A DNA stretch of 64,000 bases from contig JAWQFJ010026760.1 of the NCBI GenBank assembly GCA_034096865.1, forward strand, positions 2,501-66,500, written 5' to 3'. A program made the position numbers and the translations under genes. The stretch comes from Theodoxus fluviatilis (taxonomy: Eukaryota; Mollusca; Gastropoda; Cycloneritida; Neritidae). The notes under the pieces are model-generated. The model was not told the DNA's origin. It ran no database searches and saw only the letters and a program-made list of their open reading frames with translations. Positions 42,481 through 54,511 of the stretch are shown in pieces. Each line of letters begins with the position of its first letter. The stretch's first letter is position 1.

Positions 42481-42774
42481 AAGCATGGTAAGCACGTGCG
42501 AGGTCAAGCTTCCTCATTGTGGTTATCAAGTTGGGTTTGCAGTCAGTTCATTTTTAGCACATGTAGCTCAAGGTAAGATTCAACTTTCGCGGCCAGTGCA
42601 CTTCAAAAGCTGCAATGTTATTTGTTCCCCATCAACAGTGCCAAGAGGCGTGAATTTTCATGCCACAAACTAACACAATGATTTCAAACCAAAGATGACA
42701 TTGATTTGTATCCTTGGATTTGTGCCAGTAGTTCTAGAAAAATCAGTATTGTGCCGTGTGAAATCTTGACTTAA

Positions 42775-43586
42775 GGCACCTACACAGGTACCGGTTTTCA
42801 AGCCGATTTTGCTCAGGATCCGGTCTGACCGGGCTTGTAAAAATCGGGTTGACCACCACACGCAACGATTACACCGAGACCACGAACTTGAGCGATTTTC
42901 ATTACGCGAAGCGATGTCAGAATTTAGAGTTACGTCCCTTCGCTGAGCTACGGAAACGACGCTTTCGACGTGTAGGCTGTAGTTCTGCGAAGACGCAACA
43001 ATAAAATTTGATCCGCGGACATATGCTTTCGGCGTGTAGATGAATGCGTGTGACCTGCATTGCGAATTGTAAAATGTACCAGCTTTCATGACCTATGGAT
43101 GCATTCAACATACAGCTTTGATAAATTAATGCCAACACTCGCTTTCGACGTGTAGGCTGTAGCTCTCTATGCAAAGATGCAACGATAAAATTCCATCCGC
43201 GGACGCTTTCGGCGTGTAGATGAATGCGTCTGACCTGCATTGCGAATTGTAAAATGTACCAGCTTTCACGAGCTATGGATGCATTCAACATACAGCTTTG
43301 ATAATTTAATGCTGTTCATGGCTTACATTTTCTTTGGATGGGGTTTTAGTATCCCCCAAATACAGCATTTTCTGCGCGAAGCGGAGACAGGGTCTGCCAT
43401 TTAAATTGGCAACTTGTCGCGAGATTCTCGTCGTTCTCGCGTCACCCGCATACGAATAGGTCGAAACCGGGTCAGGGAATAGAGCCTGCCCTACCGACAA
43501 GAACCAGTCCGGATTGTATGCAAATGAGTCAACCGGGACCGGATCGGCAGCAAAACCGGGGGACAACCGGTACGTGTGTAGGCCCC
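42775..43586. mobile_element. TTAA-flanked MITE, 812 bp, piggyBac-like
   Basis: The element is bounded by TTAA on both sides (42771-42774 and 43587-43590). Its ends are imperfect inverted repeats of about 60 bp: left GGCACCTACACAGGTACCGG, right (reverse complement) GGGGCCTACACACGTACCGG. Both then continue with TTTTGCT and GATCCGGTC. TTAA duplication is the hallmark of piggyBac-type transposition. No transposase is encoded. Two tandem copies of a 180-bp segment fill the middle (42961-43140 and 43141-43312). Confidence 0.8.
42961..43312. repeat. 180-bp tandem duplication inside the MITE
   Basis: Both copies start GCTTTCGACGTGTAGGCTGT and carry GCTTTCGGCGTGTAGATGAA and ATGGATGCATTCAACATACA at matching offsets, with scattered differences. 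Confidence 0.9.
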
Positions 43587-43683
43587 TTAACAGCTTTTTG
43601 TTCTAATTGAATGTGGGAAGGGAATGGATTTGCCATTGTTGTGTAAATTTTGCGGGGTTTTTCAATGACAGTAATGAACATTG

Positions 43684-43684
<1 letters not shown>

Positions 43685-43766
<82 letters not shown>
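43685..43766. repeat. (GT)n microsatellite
   Basis: Uninterrupted GT run of about 80 bp. Confidence 0.97.
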
Positions 43767-43768
<2 letters not shown>

Positions 43769-46700
43769 CTAGGACTAAAGAATCACAGAACCTGCCACAC
43801 CAACTTAAGAAGAGACATGCAGACACTTCTTGCAGATCACATACAGAATTTAGATTGCATTTGCATGAAGTTTGCCCGTCAGGCAATGGGTACTGTATTT
43901 GTACAAAGAAATATGCCAAGTCAAGTTTATTTACAATGCACGTGAAAATGTATGCAAACATGACTAGCACAGCTCATTGGGAAGAAGTTCGAACTGTTTC
44001 CATTTGTGTGTTTCCCCAGTTTTAGTCATTGATTTCAAGATTGCTGCAATAGCAATTATGGAAAAAGGATTTTTTTATTGTGGGCTCCCCCCCCCCCCCC
44101 CCTCCCTCCCCTGTTTATGCAGTAATTGTGGAACCTTTTCATTATTACCTATGTCTTTCAAATGCCTGAATTAAATGTATAAAGTCATGCTTACAGTTGA
44201 GATTCGCTGCAATGTCTTTTAAGAACTTGCTTATGAGATCTTTATACTGTATAGTTGTGTATGAGACACATAGTGATGAATCTCATCCACACAGGGAAAT
44301 ATCTTGGTATGCTTGGTATGGTTAAACTCTCGGCTTGGAAGAGGCTGCACATTTCCTATGCAGTTTAGTTCAGTGTCACTGCAAAAGATCTTTGTTTAAA
44401 AGGAAAGAAAAATGTGGCTTGTCCACACGTGCATGCAGGCATGCATAAACAAACACATGTGTGCACACACCCACCCAGACACACACACTGTTATATAGAC
44501 ACACTCATTTCCTGGATATGGGGGATAAGATGGTATGTAAAAGATTATAACTGTACCTTTGTCTTTTCCTTTACTGCTTGATTTTATTTATCTGTTTCTA
44601 TTGGTATTTCATTTTTGTCTTTGATTTTTTTTTCAGCTGTAGAAGTTTCTTTTCTTAATGGTTTATGTCTGAAATATTATGTTTAAGCACAGAGAGAACT
44701 CTGAGCTCAGGAATCAATTCCTTATTAATACATAAAATGTGTGACTTGCATGTCCTTTGGGAGCAATGTATGAGGTGGACAGCACATCTGCAACTCCAGT
44801 CACCAAATGTGTTCTGAGGTCCTCAAATCTAGCTCACAGTGAAAGACAATACAGACAAAACTGCTCACTTTCTAGCAGCGTTTATATCCTTTGGAAATGT
44901 TAACCAAATGTAATTAATGAATATTTCAGCCCCCCCCCAACATTTACACACCATCTCCACTCCCCACCCATAAAAAGAGTTTCTGGAACCAGTTGAGCAC
45001 CAGGCTATAATAGTTGTCATGAAAGTGCAGTGCAGTGAAAGTCATTTCTCCTACACTTTTGTTAATACCAAAGAAAATGACACATTTGTGGTGATCTTTT
45101 ATATACACTGTCAGGATGTTTTTAAATTTTAATTTTCTTTATTTTGTTTGTCCTCTATAATAAGATTTCAGTTTTTGTGTGTGTTTTGTTTTGTTTTGTT
45201 GTTTTGGGGGGGATTGTGGGTACAGTAACCTGACTGACCTTATTTTTTTTCTGATGATCCTAAACCTTTTTCAGTTGTGACAACAGCAAAAACACCTAGA
45301 CAGAAATCAATGACCTGCATGCTGTCCCATCTTTCCTGCCCTATAAGTAGTCCATTATTTAATTAAGTAACGTTAAATCATTTTCAGTGACAGGAAAAAA
45401 TTTGATGTACGTTCAATCTGGACATCTAAAGAATATTTTTAAAGTTCAGGCCAACTTATCAACCCTATTTTAGGTGTTGCCATCTTACAGTAACCACAAC
45501 CATTGATTGTGTGTGTGCCTGATAATCACTGAATAATCAGTCCACTTTTGACATTAAATCGTATCTGTTGATGCCTTTATCTCGTGCTCCCTTATACCAA
45601 CTGAAAATAAAGAATTCATAAATATCTTGTAGAAGGAAGCTTGCCCAGAATGCAAATGAAGATTGGTGTGGTTTTGTAATCATGCATGACATAACAATGT
45701 AATGAATGGAAGTACTTGCAGATGTAGTTTCTGTTTAAGGGTTACTACACATATATGTCAGTGTTTACAGGACCACCATGAATTACTTGTACATTGCCTT
45801 TACCATGATCACCAGGTCATACTTACATGCTGAAAACTCTGTAGTATGATCATCAAGATGGAAAGGGCATATCACTCTTCTTGTCTAGCAAAGCACGAGA
45901 AATCATTGCAATGACGTGTAGAGCTTGCTAGAGTTGAAAGCTAGCTGTATGTCATTTTGCCTTTGAGTGCTAAATCTCCTCTGAATCTATGCGCATCTTT
46001 GTGACTATTTATTCTGCAGTCAGGAACTTATTCGATTGGGGCACAGTGCTAAATGCAGCTATTTTTAAAAGTTCTATCAGTGACACAGGGAATATTCTTT
46101 GTGAAGCTATTCATGAGTTGTCCTTTTGAAGAAAGTTTTTTATTGAATCAATCAGTTTTAAGTCTTCACATCGAACTGCAAGAAAAATCAACATGCACGT
46201 AGCATAACACTATGCAATGTTATGATTTTACTACAAATTTTTACTAGATTTGACAGAATTCGGTGAGAAACCTCATCTGTGTGTTGCCATGTTGAATCTT
46301 GGCTATTTTTAATGAATCAACCATAGCAGTGCATCAATCATCTTTTGCATTTGAATTTTTAGATGCATGCATCAACTGGTAATGCTTTGCAAAACATACT
46401 GTTTCAAAAGGTTTGAATGGTGTATATTTATAAACAAGCACTCCTCCTAAGACCTGTAGAGAGTGGTGCAAAAGATAATTTAGTTCAAGGAAGAAGTAAC
46501 AAGTGTAAATGTGTCTGTTGTCATCAATCTCATCAAAGTGTGCTGTTGTAGATTTTGTTCTTGGTGCTGTAGTGACTGTATTATTCTTAATGGCAATAAC
46601 AGCTGAGATTTTCCTACAAGTACAAGCATCCTTTGTCCTTATGTGGACTAGTTAACACAGAGCAAAGCAGCAGACTGTCCAACAAACTTTACCTGTGAGC

Positions 46701-47794
46701 TGTTTTGTGACAGTGATTGACTTTGAATAGTATTTGCAATGAAACCGTTTTGTGTAATTTCTCCAGTCATGTACTGAAATAGTGGTGTGTGAGACTTTTT
46801 CACCATGTGATACAAGTCTGCTGGAGTTTCGTTTTGGTAGTGGTGGCCTAGTCATTGTGTAACAGGGTGTGAGTTATGGAGCATGTATGTCTCATGAGGT
46901 CTTTGACTCCAGCAGTTTATGTTGTAGTCATGTTCATGATCAATGCATTGCTCTATATATGCATGTGTGCATGGTTATGGTCAATTTATATAGTGCCAGT
47001 TGCAGATATGATCTGCTCAGATGTTTTTGATGATTCACTGTCTGAACAAAGAAGTCTGTAGTCACTGCTGTCTGCTCTTTGTTGATTAGAATTTTTTTAG
47101 TGGGACACTGCTCCACATTGGCTGTGAAAGAGGAGAAGCCTGTCTCATACCACTGTGGTATTGTAATGGTGATGCACAAACAGGTTGTTACTGGTGATGT
47201 GTGGATAGTGCATTGGTGGAAATTCTCTGAAACAACCCCTAGGGTATTTAGCCATCAACTTTGGGTCTGGCATCAGAAAATGAATGAGAGCAAGAGAGGA
47301 AATTCCACCATTATCAGGAGGTTTTCACAAATCGCTGCTCCTGTGTGGAGCTGTGTGTACTGACTTTTGTGCTTGACAGATACACCAGGGTTACCAGTTT
47401 ATGAGAAAACCACTTTCAGCTTTTACGAATGTGTTGAAAATGATGAGGTTTTTCTCCCCTCTAGCAAACAAATGAAAACACAGATATTGGGTTGTAAGTT
47501 CATGCTGCTCTCTAGGTTCTCTATGATAAGTCATGTCCTAGAATGATTAGCTACTTTGTTCATGAAATGTTTCATCCATGGTCTGTATTCTCAGGATGTC
47601 ATACACCTACCTCATAATATTATGAAGTGTCTGTGTGTGTGTGTGTGTGTGTGTGCTTATAAACATATGTGTGTCTTGACATTGTCTTGCCACAGGATGA
47701 AGATGTTTTTAGGCATTGCGCAACTCCCTCTCTCTGTAAACAAAGATTTTCTGCAAAAATCACTCACTCATCCAACCCTTCCCCGTGCCAGCAA
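43767..47794. other. intergenic DNA without a recognised gene
   Basis: Only short, unconserved frames occur. A poly-C tract lies at about 44087-44102, repeat D at 45225-45490, and a short GT run at about 47633-47655. A possible AATAAA for PTAR1 is at 45606-45611. Confidence 0.55.
45225..45490. repeat. dispersed repeat D, copy 4
   Basis: Carries TGACTGACCTTATTTTTT, GATGATCCTAAACC, GCTGTCCCATCTTTCCTGCC, AAGTTCAGGCCAACTTATCA and GGTGTTGCCATCTTACAGTA in the same order as the other copies. Confidence 0.6.
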
Positions 47795-48440
47795 CCCACA
47801 GCTGCTGGCTATCATTCTCTGCCCTCAGTGAGAACCTTCCTGCACAGATCTGCCTCATCAGCCATCTGCTCACCCACAGTCCTGCTGGCTATCATTCCCT
47901 GCCCTCAGTGAGAACCTTCCTGCACAGATCTGCCTCATCAGCCATCTGCTCACCCACAGCTGCAGCTATCATTCTCTGCCCTCAGTGAGAACCTTCCTGC
48001 ACAGATCTGCCTCATCAGCCATCTGCTCACCCACAGTCCTGCTGGCTATCATTCCCTGCCCTCAGTGAGAACCTTCCTGCACAGATCTGCCTCATCAGCC
48101 ATCTGCTCACCCACAGCTGCGGCTATCATTCCCTGCCCTCAGTGAGAACCTTCCTGCACAGATCTGCCTCATCAGCCATCTGCTCACCCACAGCTGCGGC
48201 TATCATTCCCTGCCCTCAGTGAGAACCTTCCTGCACAGATCTGCCTCATCAGCCATCTGCTCACCCACAGTCCTGCTGGCTATCATTCCCTGCCCTCAGT
48301 GAGAACCTTCCTGCACAGATCTGCCTCATCAGCCATCTGGTCACCCACAGTCCTGCTGGCTATCATTCCCTGCCCTCAGTGAGAACCTTCCTGCACAGAT
48401 CTGCCTCATCAGCCATCTGCTCACCCACAGTCCTGCTGCT
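47795..48440. repeat. 77-80-bp minisatellite, eight copies
   Basis: The unit contains TGCCCTCAGTGAGAACCTTC, CTGCACAGATCTGCCTCATC and AGCCATCTGCTCACCCACAG. Units alternate between a TCCTGCTGGC and a shorter CTGCGGC linker, giving 80- and 77-bp forms. Confidence 0.96.
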
Positions 48441-48523
48441 TTCCCTCAGCCCCCGGATGACTGAAATGTCATTGAAACTGACAGACAAGCAAGAAGAAGC
48501 ACATGTGTGTGCAGTTGTTGATG

Positions 48524-48525
<2 letters not shown>

Positions 48526-48574
<49 letters not shown>
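48526..48574. repeat. (GT)n microsatellite
   Basis: Pure GT run. Confidence 0.95.
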
Positions 48575-48576
<2 letters not shown>

Positions 48577-49307
48577 ATGTGAGTACTTTGCATATGCAAC
48601 CTTGTCTCTATGCACCCAGCTACTCTCATTAGCTTTGAAGCTATTGTATCTGAACCCTGAATCCTCCCAGAGATCTGTCTTTTTGACCAATTTTGACCAA
48701 TGCGCATTGACATCTACCTACACATTTGCACAAACTGATGCTTGGTTGAAGTGGATTTGCCCATTGCTTTCAATCGATGACACGTGGTTCCTTCACAGGA
48801 TGATGAGAGGTCAGTGTGGGATGTCATCCCAGCGAAACCTGGCAGGGGGAAACTGAGTGAAAGCATAATAGGATCAGATCAAACACCACTCTCAACAAAA
48901 GAAAACAAAATGATCGTAATTATTGTGTTGATCTTGTGCTTTATTAGGCAGGGCTGAGCAGAAATCTCAGCAGAATATCACATATACCACGTGATTTGCA
49001 TGTTGATTTTTATGGAAAATCTTGCTTGAGAGAGGGGAGGCAGGGGTGGGTGAGGGTAAGGAGGAACTTCTGGGGGGGAAAATAGTATCAATTATTTGTG
49101 GGGGGAAAAAAAGGTGATTTAGATATTACTGAACATTACCCATGAGGGACCAGGAGATTGTGGAGTGCTTGCGCGACACAATTGCTTCATATCAAAATCT
49201 CAGCCAATATTAGAAAGGGCGCAGTCACAAACTGTATCAGCCATCTTTCTTGATTTCTGCTTCTTTTGGTCACTAGATTTGTCCGACATTTCCCTTTGTC
49301 TAGAGTT

Positions 49308-49868
49308 TTGTGCTGCAGGAGGTGGGGACTTTGGTTGTGGGAGGCAGGCCATTGGCTGCAGGGGGTGTGAGTTTTGGCTGTGGGAGGCACCCATTGGCTG
49401 CAGGGGGTGTGGGCTTTGGCTTTGGGAGGCAGCCATTGGCTGCAGGGGATGGGGGCTTCGGCTGTGGAAGGCAGGTCATTGGCTGCAGGGGATGGGGGCT
49501 TTGGTTGTGGGAGGCAGCCATTGGCTGCAGGGGGTGTGGGCTTTGGTTGTGGGAGGCAGCCATTGGCTGCAGGGGGTGTGGGCTTTGGCTGTGGGAGGCA
49601 GGCCATTGGCTGCAGGGGATGGGGGCTTTGGCTGTGGGAGGCAGGCCATTGGCTGCAGGGGGTGTGGGCTTTGGCTGTGGGAGGCAGGCCATTGGCTGCA
49701 GGGGGTGTGGGCTTTGACTGTGGGAGGCAGGCCATTGGCTGCAGGGGGTGTGGGCTTTGACTGTGGGAGGCAGGCCATTGGCTGCAGGGGGTGTGGGCTT
49801 TGGCTTTGGGAGGCAGGTCATAGGTTGCAAGGGGTGGGGGCTTTGGCAATATGAGGCAGGCCACTGGC
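49308..49868. repeat. G-rich 42-43-bp minisatellite, about 13 copies
   Basis: The unit combines TTGGCTGCAGGGGGTGTGGG, CTTTGGCTGTGGGAGGCAGG and CCA. Runs of three to five G recur several times per unit on the plus strand, so the strand could form G-quadruplexes. Open frames on both strands are by-products of the repeat. Confidence 0.95.
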
Positions 49869-52186
49869 TGAAAGAAGCTAAGATAGGTTCCATGTTAGAA
49901 TATTGATGACTAAGGGCATTGATGACTAGGGGCATTAGTCCACATTCTTCAGCTTTCATTGATGCTTCATCTTTTGAAGATCAGATAAGCTCTTTTCCCT
50001 CCCTACTATGTGGCAATTGGTAACAGGAGAAATGATTGCAGAGGCAAGCAGCAAAGCTGTCTTTTATCCATATCCAAGAAATGATAGCTGTGACTGATGA
50101 TTTGTGTATGTACTTGCTGCATTATCTGATTTTATCAGCTTGATATAATAGCGTGGCTACTGCCCTTGAACTGCCCATGCTAAATTATTATGACCACATC
50201 TATTGACTGAGAACAGAGCTTAGATCAGTGTATTTTATACACAGTGGATAGGTGCAGCAATTAAGAATGCTATGTGACTCTGTCTTGGGGCAGCTTTATA
50301 GGTTAGCCTTCCATTGATGGGCCACACTAGTGGACTCATCCAAGGAGAGGGGTGCAATGTTGGTCATTTAATTTGCTGCGACTCCCAGACAGAGTGACAA
50401 CCAAATTATAATGTACTTGCCTCGTTAGCTCATATAGGCAATCTTGGATGGTTATTCCGCACACAGAATGACAATAAAGTGTGAATAATTGACAAACTGG
50501 TGTACACAATGTGCTTTCAGCTGAATTGGGTTACAATATGTTTGCAGCAGTAGTCAAAGTGATTTGGCTCTGTGTCGAGCATAAACACATGTGTAAGAAC
50601 ACAGCCAATCAGATGCCGCGGCCCACCAGCGGAGCAGGGTCTGCACCGCTCTCCTCAGACGAGTCCAATAGGGTGGCCAATCAGTGGAAGGCTTACCGCT
50701 GTTTAAACACAGAGAAGGCTTATACATGTTCTAGCAGCTTTATTCATGGTTGACTAACCTCATCTGCAATAGTTCTCATGCAACTGGAATGACTAAGATA
50801 CTCCATGCTTCCTGCGTGTGTGGATGGAAGAAACATCACCCTCTATGGGGTGTGGAGTCCAAAGTACCCATTAGCCTGAGGATATACTCGGGCTTCAGGG
50901 TCCTCTACATACTTATTATAACAAATTCATTAATCTTTTTTTGTTTTGTTTTGCACTCCTACTTGCTGTAGGGCTAGACTGTTATATTCAAGATCTTACC
51001 TGATGAAACTTATCAACTGGTTATTGACTGGCTTAGCGGTTTGACCTTCCTGTTAGTATGCCATGGCAGCTCTTGATATCAACACTGGAAGCAGATTTCT
51101 TGCACCAGGGAAGGAACTTGCTGTGTTGCAGATCTTCACTTTACCTGGCAGTTTGCTGCAGGTACAGGGTAGCCTCTCTGGCACATTTCTGGACAGGTGA
51201 TTTTATGTAAGTTCTGGTGCAAACTGATTGCTAAGGGTACATTCACATTCATGAGTGAGGACATGAAGATTTTGATGTGCTCCTTGCTGAGTAGTTTGCT
51301 CTACTCTTATGGGACTTCATTGGAGCGCATGAGGAAGTCATTGCTGGTACTTGTAGGACAGTTAATGATGATCCATAGGAGGTGTTAAAGAAGAGTTAAA
51401 TTCTAATTTCCTGAAGTAGTAGGAAATATGTGGTGAAGGTGATCACGATTTTTAATTACTTTTAAAAAAATTCTATGTAATCATGGCATCACTTTGTCAA
51501 AAAATGTGAGAGAATGAAAGAAGGATGCCCAGGCTTCACACAACCTTGATTATAATTTAACAATCCTGTCAGATGGTGGCAGAAGCTTCTTGGTGGAGGT
51601 CACCTAACACAAAAATGTTCAACTTTTTTCCTTCTGTCAATTCTTCAGAGTGAACTTGTCTTGTTATAAGGACCTATTGGGAAAAAAGAATCCCAAAGTA
51701 ACATTCTTGTCTTTACATCCCACATCACTCCACATAGCTGTTAAATTATGCCCAGTCTCCCTCTTGTAATTGTCACATTGGATATTTGGACATCACTTGC
51801 TGCTTATCTACAAGGGCATGTTGAGATGGGTGTTGGTGATCAGCTTTTTTGTCTCACTGTGATGTTGGTTGTGCAGGGAAGGCCGTTTTGCCACATCTCA
51901 CAGTTCTATAAGGGTTTCGCAGATGACTTTGCCATAAGACATATGATTGTCTTCCACAGCTGATTTGTGATTAGTCTTTTAAATGCCAGTCCTCACAGTT
52001 TTGCTATGCACTCACTGTAGCCAAGTCATCCAGTGCATGTCATTCTTCACTCTCATCATTTTGAGCATGGAAAATAAAATCATAACAAATAACAAAGCTG
52101 TCTGGACATTTTTGCAGTCATCCTGTGTCTGAGTAGTGACATGCAGTATATTGATGTACTATGCACATAAGTGAGCGATCTCTGGC
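49869..52186. other. intergenic DNA without a recognised gene
   Basis: No conserved coding frame is seen. At 50607-50686 three CCAAT-type motifs (GCCAATCAG, TCCAATAGG, GCCAATCAG) lie within 80 bp in locally GC-rich DNA. This could be a promoter fragment, but nothing coding follows it. Confidence 0.5.
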
Positions 52187-52270
52187 TGAGCTACTGGAGC
52201 AGGCCCTGAAAACCCAGCAGCCAGGTGTTCCAGCTGATGAGGGGGGCATCAAGCAGCACCAGGTGTATGT
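52187..52270 (+). pseudogene. third Myb/SANT-like C-terminal remnant
   Basis: The stretch CTACTGGAGCAGGCCC followed by CAGCTGATGAGGG aligns to the reverse complement of 165-240. It translates as ATGAGPENP before a stop. It is short and frameshifted, a fossil of the same Harbinger-partner family, on the opposite strand. Confidence 0.5.
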
Positions 52271-52439
52271 TACTCTTTCTACTGCATGTACTGTAGTGGT
52301 CTATAATTGAGATGGAACTTCTGAAAGCCACACACCCAACAATTCAATTTCATTGTATGCAAGTCACAGCATTCACTAACACTTACTTTTTAATTTTCCA
52401 AATTGAACTTAGGGGAGAAAATTGTTGCAATCTTCACCT

Positions 52440-53605
52440 CTTATACAATTGCATTCATTTTTGACTCGCATACGAAGCAAAAGTGAGTCTATGTACTCAT
52501 CCGTTTCGTCCGTCCTGGCATCTGTAAAAAACTTTAACATTGGATTTTTCTCGAAGACTATTAAGTCTATCAACACCCAATTTGGCATGATGGTGTATGA
52601 TGACAAGGCACCAAAAAACATACATAGTGACTTGACCTTGAAGAAGGTTGCAGGGGCCGTAAATGTCTAAAAAAACAGCCATTTTTCACATTTTCCCAAT
52701 TTTCTCTGAAGTTTTTGAGATTGGATACCTGACCTATATATGGTGTATAGGGCAAAGTAATCCCTATCTTTTGATACCAGTTTGATTGACCTTGCTTCAA
52801 GGTCAAGGTCACATGAGCTCTTTAAAGTTGGATTGTATACATATTTTGAAGTGACCTTGACCCTGAACTATGAAAGATAACTATTCCAAACTTCATAACA
52901 TTGTAGTACACATTTTATACTTTCATACTAGGTCACCCATGTCATCCGTCCGGGCGTCCGGGCAGACCGGGCGTCCGGGCGTTCTGTAATCCGTAATAAA
53001 CATTCACGTTGGATTTTTCTCGGAGACTATTAAGTCTATCAACATCCAATTTGGAATGATGGTGTAGGATGACAAGGCGTCAAAAAACATACATAGTGAC
53101 TTGACCTTGCTTCAAGGTCAAGGTCACAGGAGCTCTTTAAAGTTGGAGTGTATACATATTTTGAAGTGACCTTGACCCTGAACTATGGAAGATAACTCTT
53201 CCAAACTTCATAACATTGTAGTACACATGTTATACTTTCATCATGAGACACATTTGGTCACATATCAAGGTCAAGGTCACTTTGACCCTTATGAAATGTG
53301 ACCAAAATGGGGTAGTGAACCACTAAAAGTGACCATATCTCATGGTAGAAAGTGCCAATAAGCACCATTGTGCTTCCTACGTCTTGAATTAACAGCTTCG
53401 TGTTGCATGACCTTGGATGATCTTGACCTTGGGTCAAGGTCACATGTATTTTGGTAGGAAAAATGTGTAAAGTAGTTCTTAGTGTATGATGTCATTGCTA
53501 GGTTTAGTCGTTTGACCTTGACCTTGAAGGTCACATGAAGGTCAAGGTCATGTAAAGGTCAAGGTCAAGCATGTGAGTCGTATGGGCTTTGCCCTTCTTG
53601 TTTAA
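52440..53605. repeat. dispersed repeat rich in AGGTCA half-sites
   Basis: Two diverged copies of one block follow each other: GGATTTTTCTCGAAGACTAT at 52540 and GGATTTTTCTCGGAGACTAT at 53010, each with CATACATAGTGACTTGACCT and AAGTGACCTTGACCCTGAAC. Many TCAAGGTCA or TGACCTTGA motifs occur, as direct and inverted pairs. The outer ends hold weakly complementary GACTCGCATACGAAG and ATGTGAGTCGTATGGGC. No coding frame is seen. Repeats of this look are common in molluscan DNA as I recall; I cannot name the family. Confidence 0.75.
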
Positions 53606-54182
53606 TATAAACGAAATTGAAAATTAAGAAGTGACTGCTATCACTGCCTGTTGGACAGCCTACATTTGAAATTGGATACAGGAACTTCTAACATCTTTAT
53701 GAGCATTCACATTAGCCGATTAGTAGTTACAAGTAAGCGTGTGTATGAGAACCCTGCAAGGTTACAAAGCACTGGAGTGCCTGATGGTCGTTCCCTTTCT
53801 CTAGTCGGGATGATCGAGTGTAGGTGATGTGAGGAAGCACAGTGTTGATGGCTCTTGGATGAAGGAACTCTCTGTAGCGATGACAGCGTTGTATCCTCAT
53901 CATATCTCATCCCCAGTTATTCCTGTATCCCAGCTACTGATTTTCACCAACATACGTTTAAGGTATGACACAATAAAATTATACCAGCATCCATTGCAGT
54001 GGTGCGTTATTATTTTTTCTCATAGACCTTAGTACTACTATTTATATGACGTAAAGGATGAGATAAAGTCTATATAAAGATTTCTTCTTTGTTGCAATTC
54101 CTCTGAATCGTTTCCTGAACTGTCCACATTTCTTTGTCTGTCTTCATGGGTCAGTCAGTCTACTTCCCTGGTAATCTGCCTG

Positions 54183-54185
<3 letters not shown>
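53606..54185. other. upstream region of the HPGD-like gene
   Basis: No coding feature is recognised. A TATATAAA motif at 54071-54078 is a possible core promoter 434 bp before the start codon, which would place the following microsatellites in the 5' UTR. That is unproven. Confidence 0.4.
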
Positions 54186-54219
<34 letters not shown>

Positions 54220-54330
54220 GCGCGTGTGTGCGTTAAAGAGAGAGAGTGGGGGTGGGGAGCAGACAGACTACCGAGCAAGCAGACTGACTGACAAAGACAG
54301 GAGAGAGAGAGAGAGAGAGAGAGAGAGATA
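54186..54330. repeat. (GT)n and (GA)n microsatellites upstream of the HPGD-like gene
   Basis: GT run 54186-54232, then GA-rich sequence and a GA run about 54300-54328. Confidence 0.92.
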
Positions 54331-54511
54331 CGTATGCGCACATACTGCACATGAGGATGGTGTACTGCTGACCCAGTGATGGAGGCCTCGACACCCTACA
54401 GTATCTCGCCTGGACGGACGTGATCTCTACCTCGTCTACAGTTCTGCCCGACGGCCTTCACACATAAAGTATCAACGGTCAAGGCTACCCTACAAGCAGC
54501 TATAGTACAAC

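Noticed and set aside
49165..49959. Large overlapping frames on both strands over the 49.3-49.9 kb minisatellite
   Set aside because: Repeat artefacts; overlapping frames on both strands with the same low-complexity composition and no known domain.
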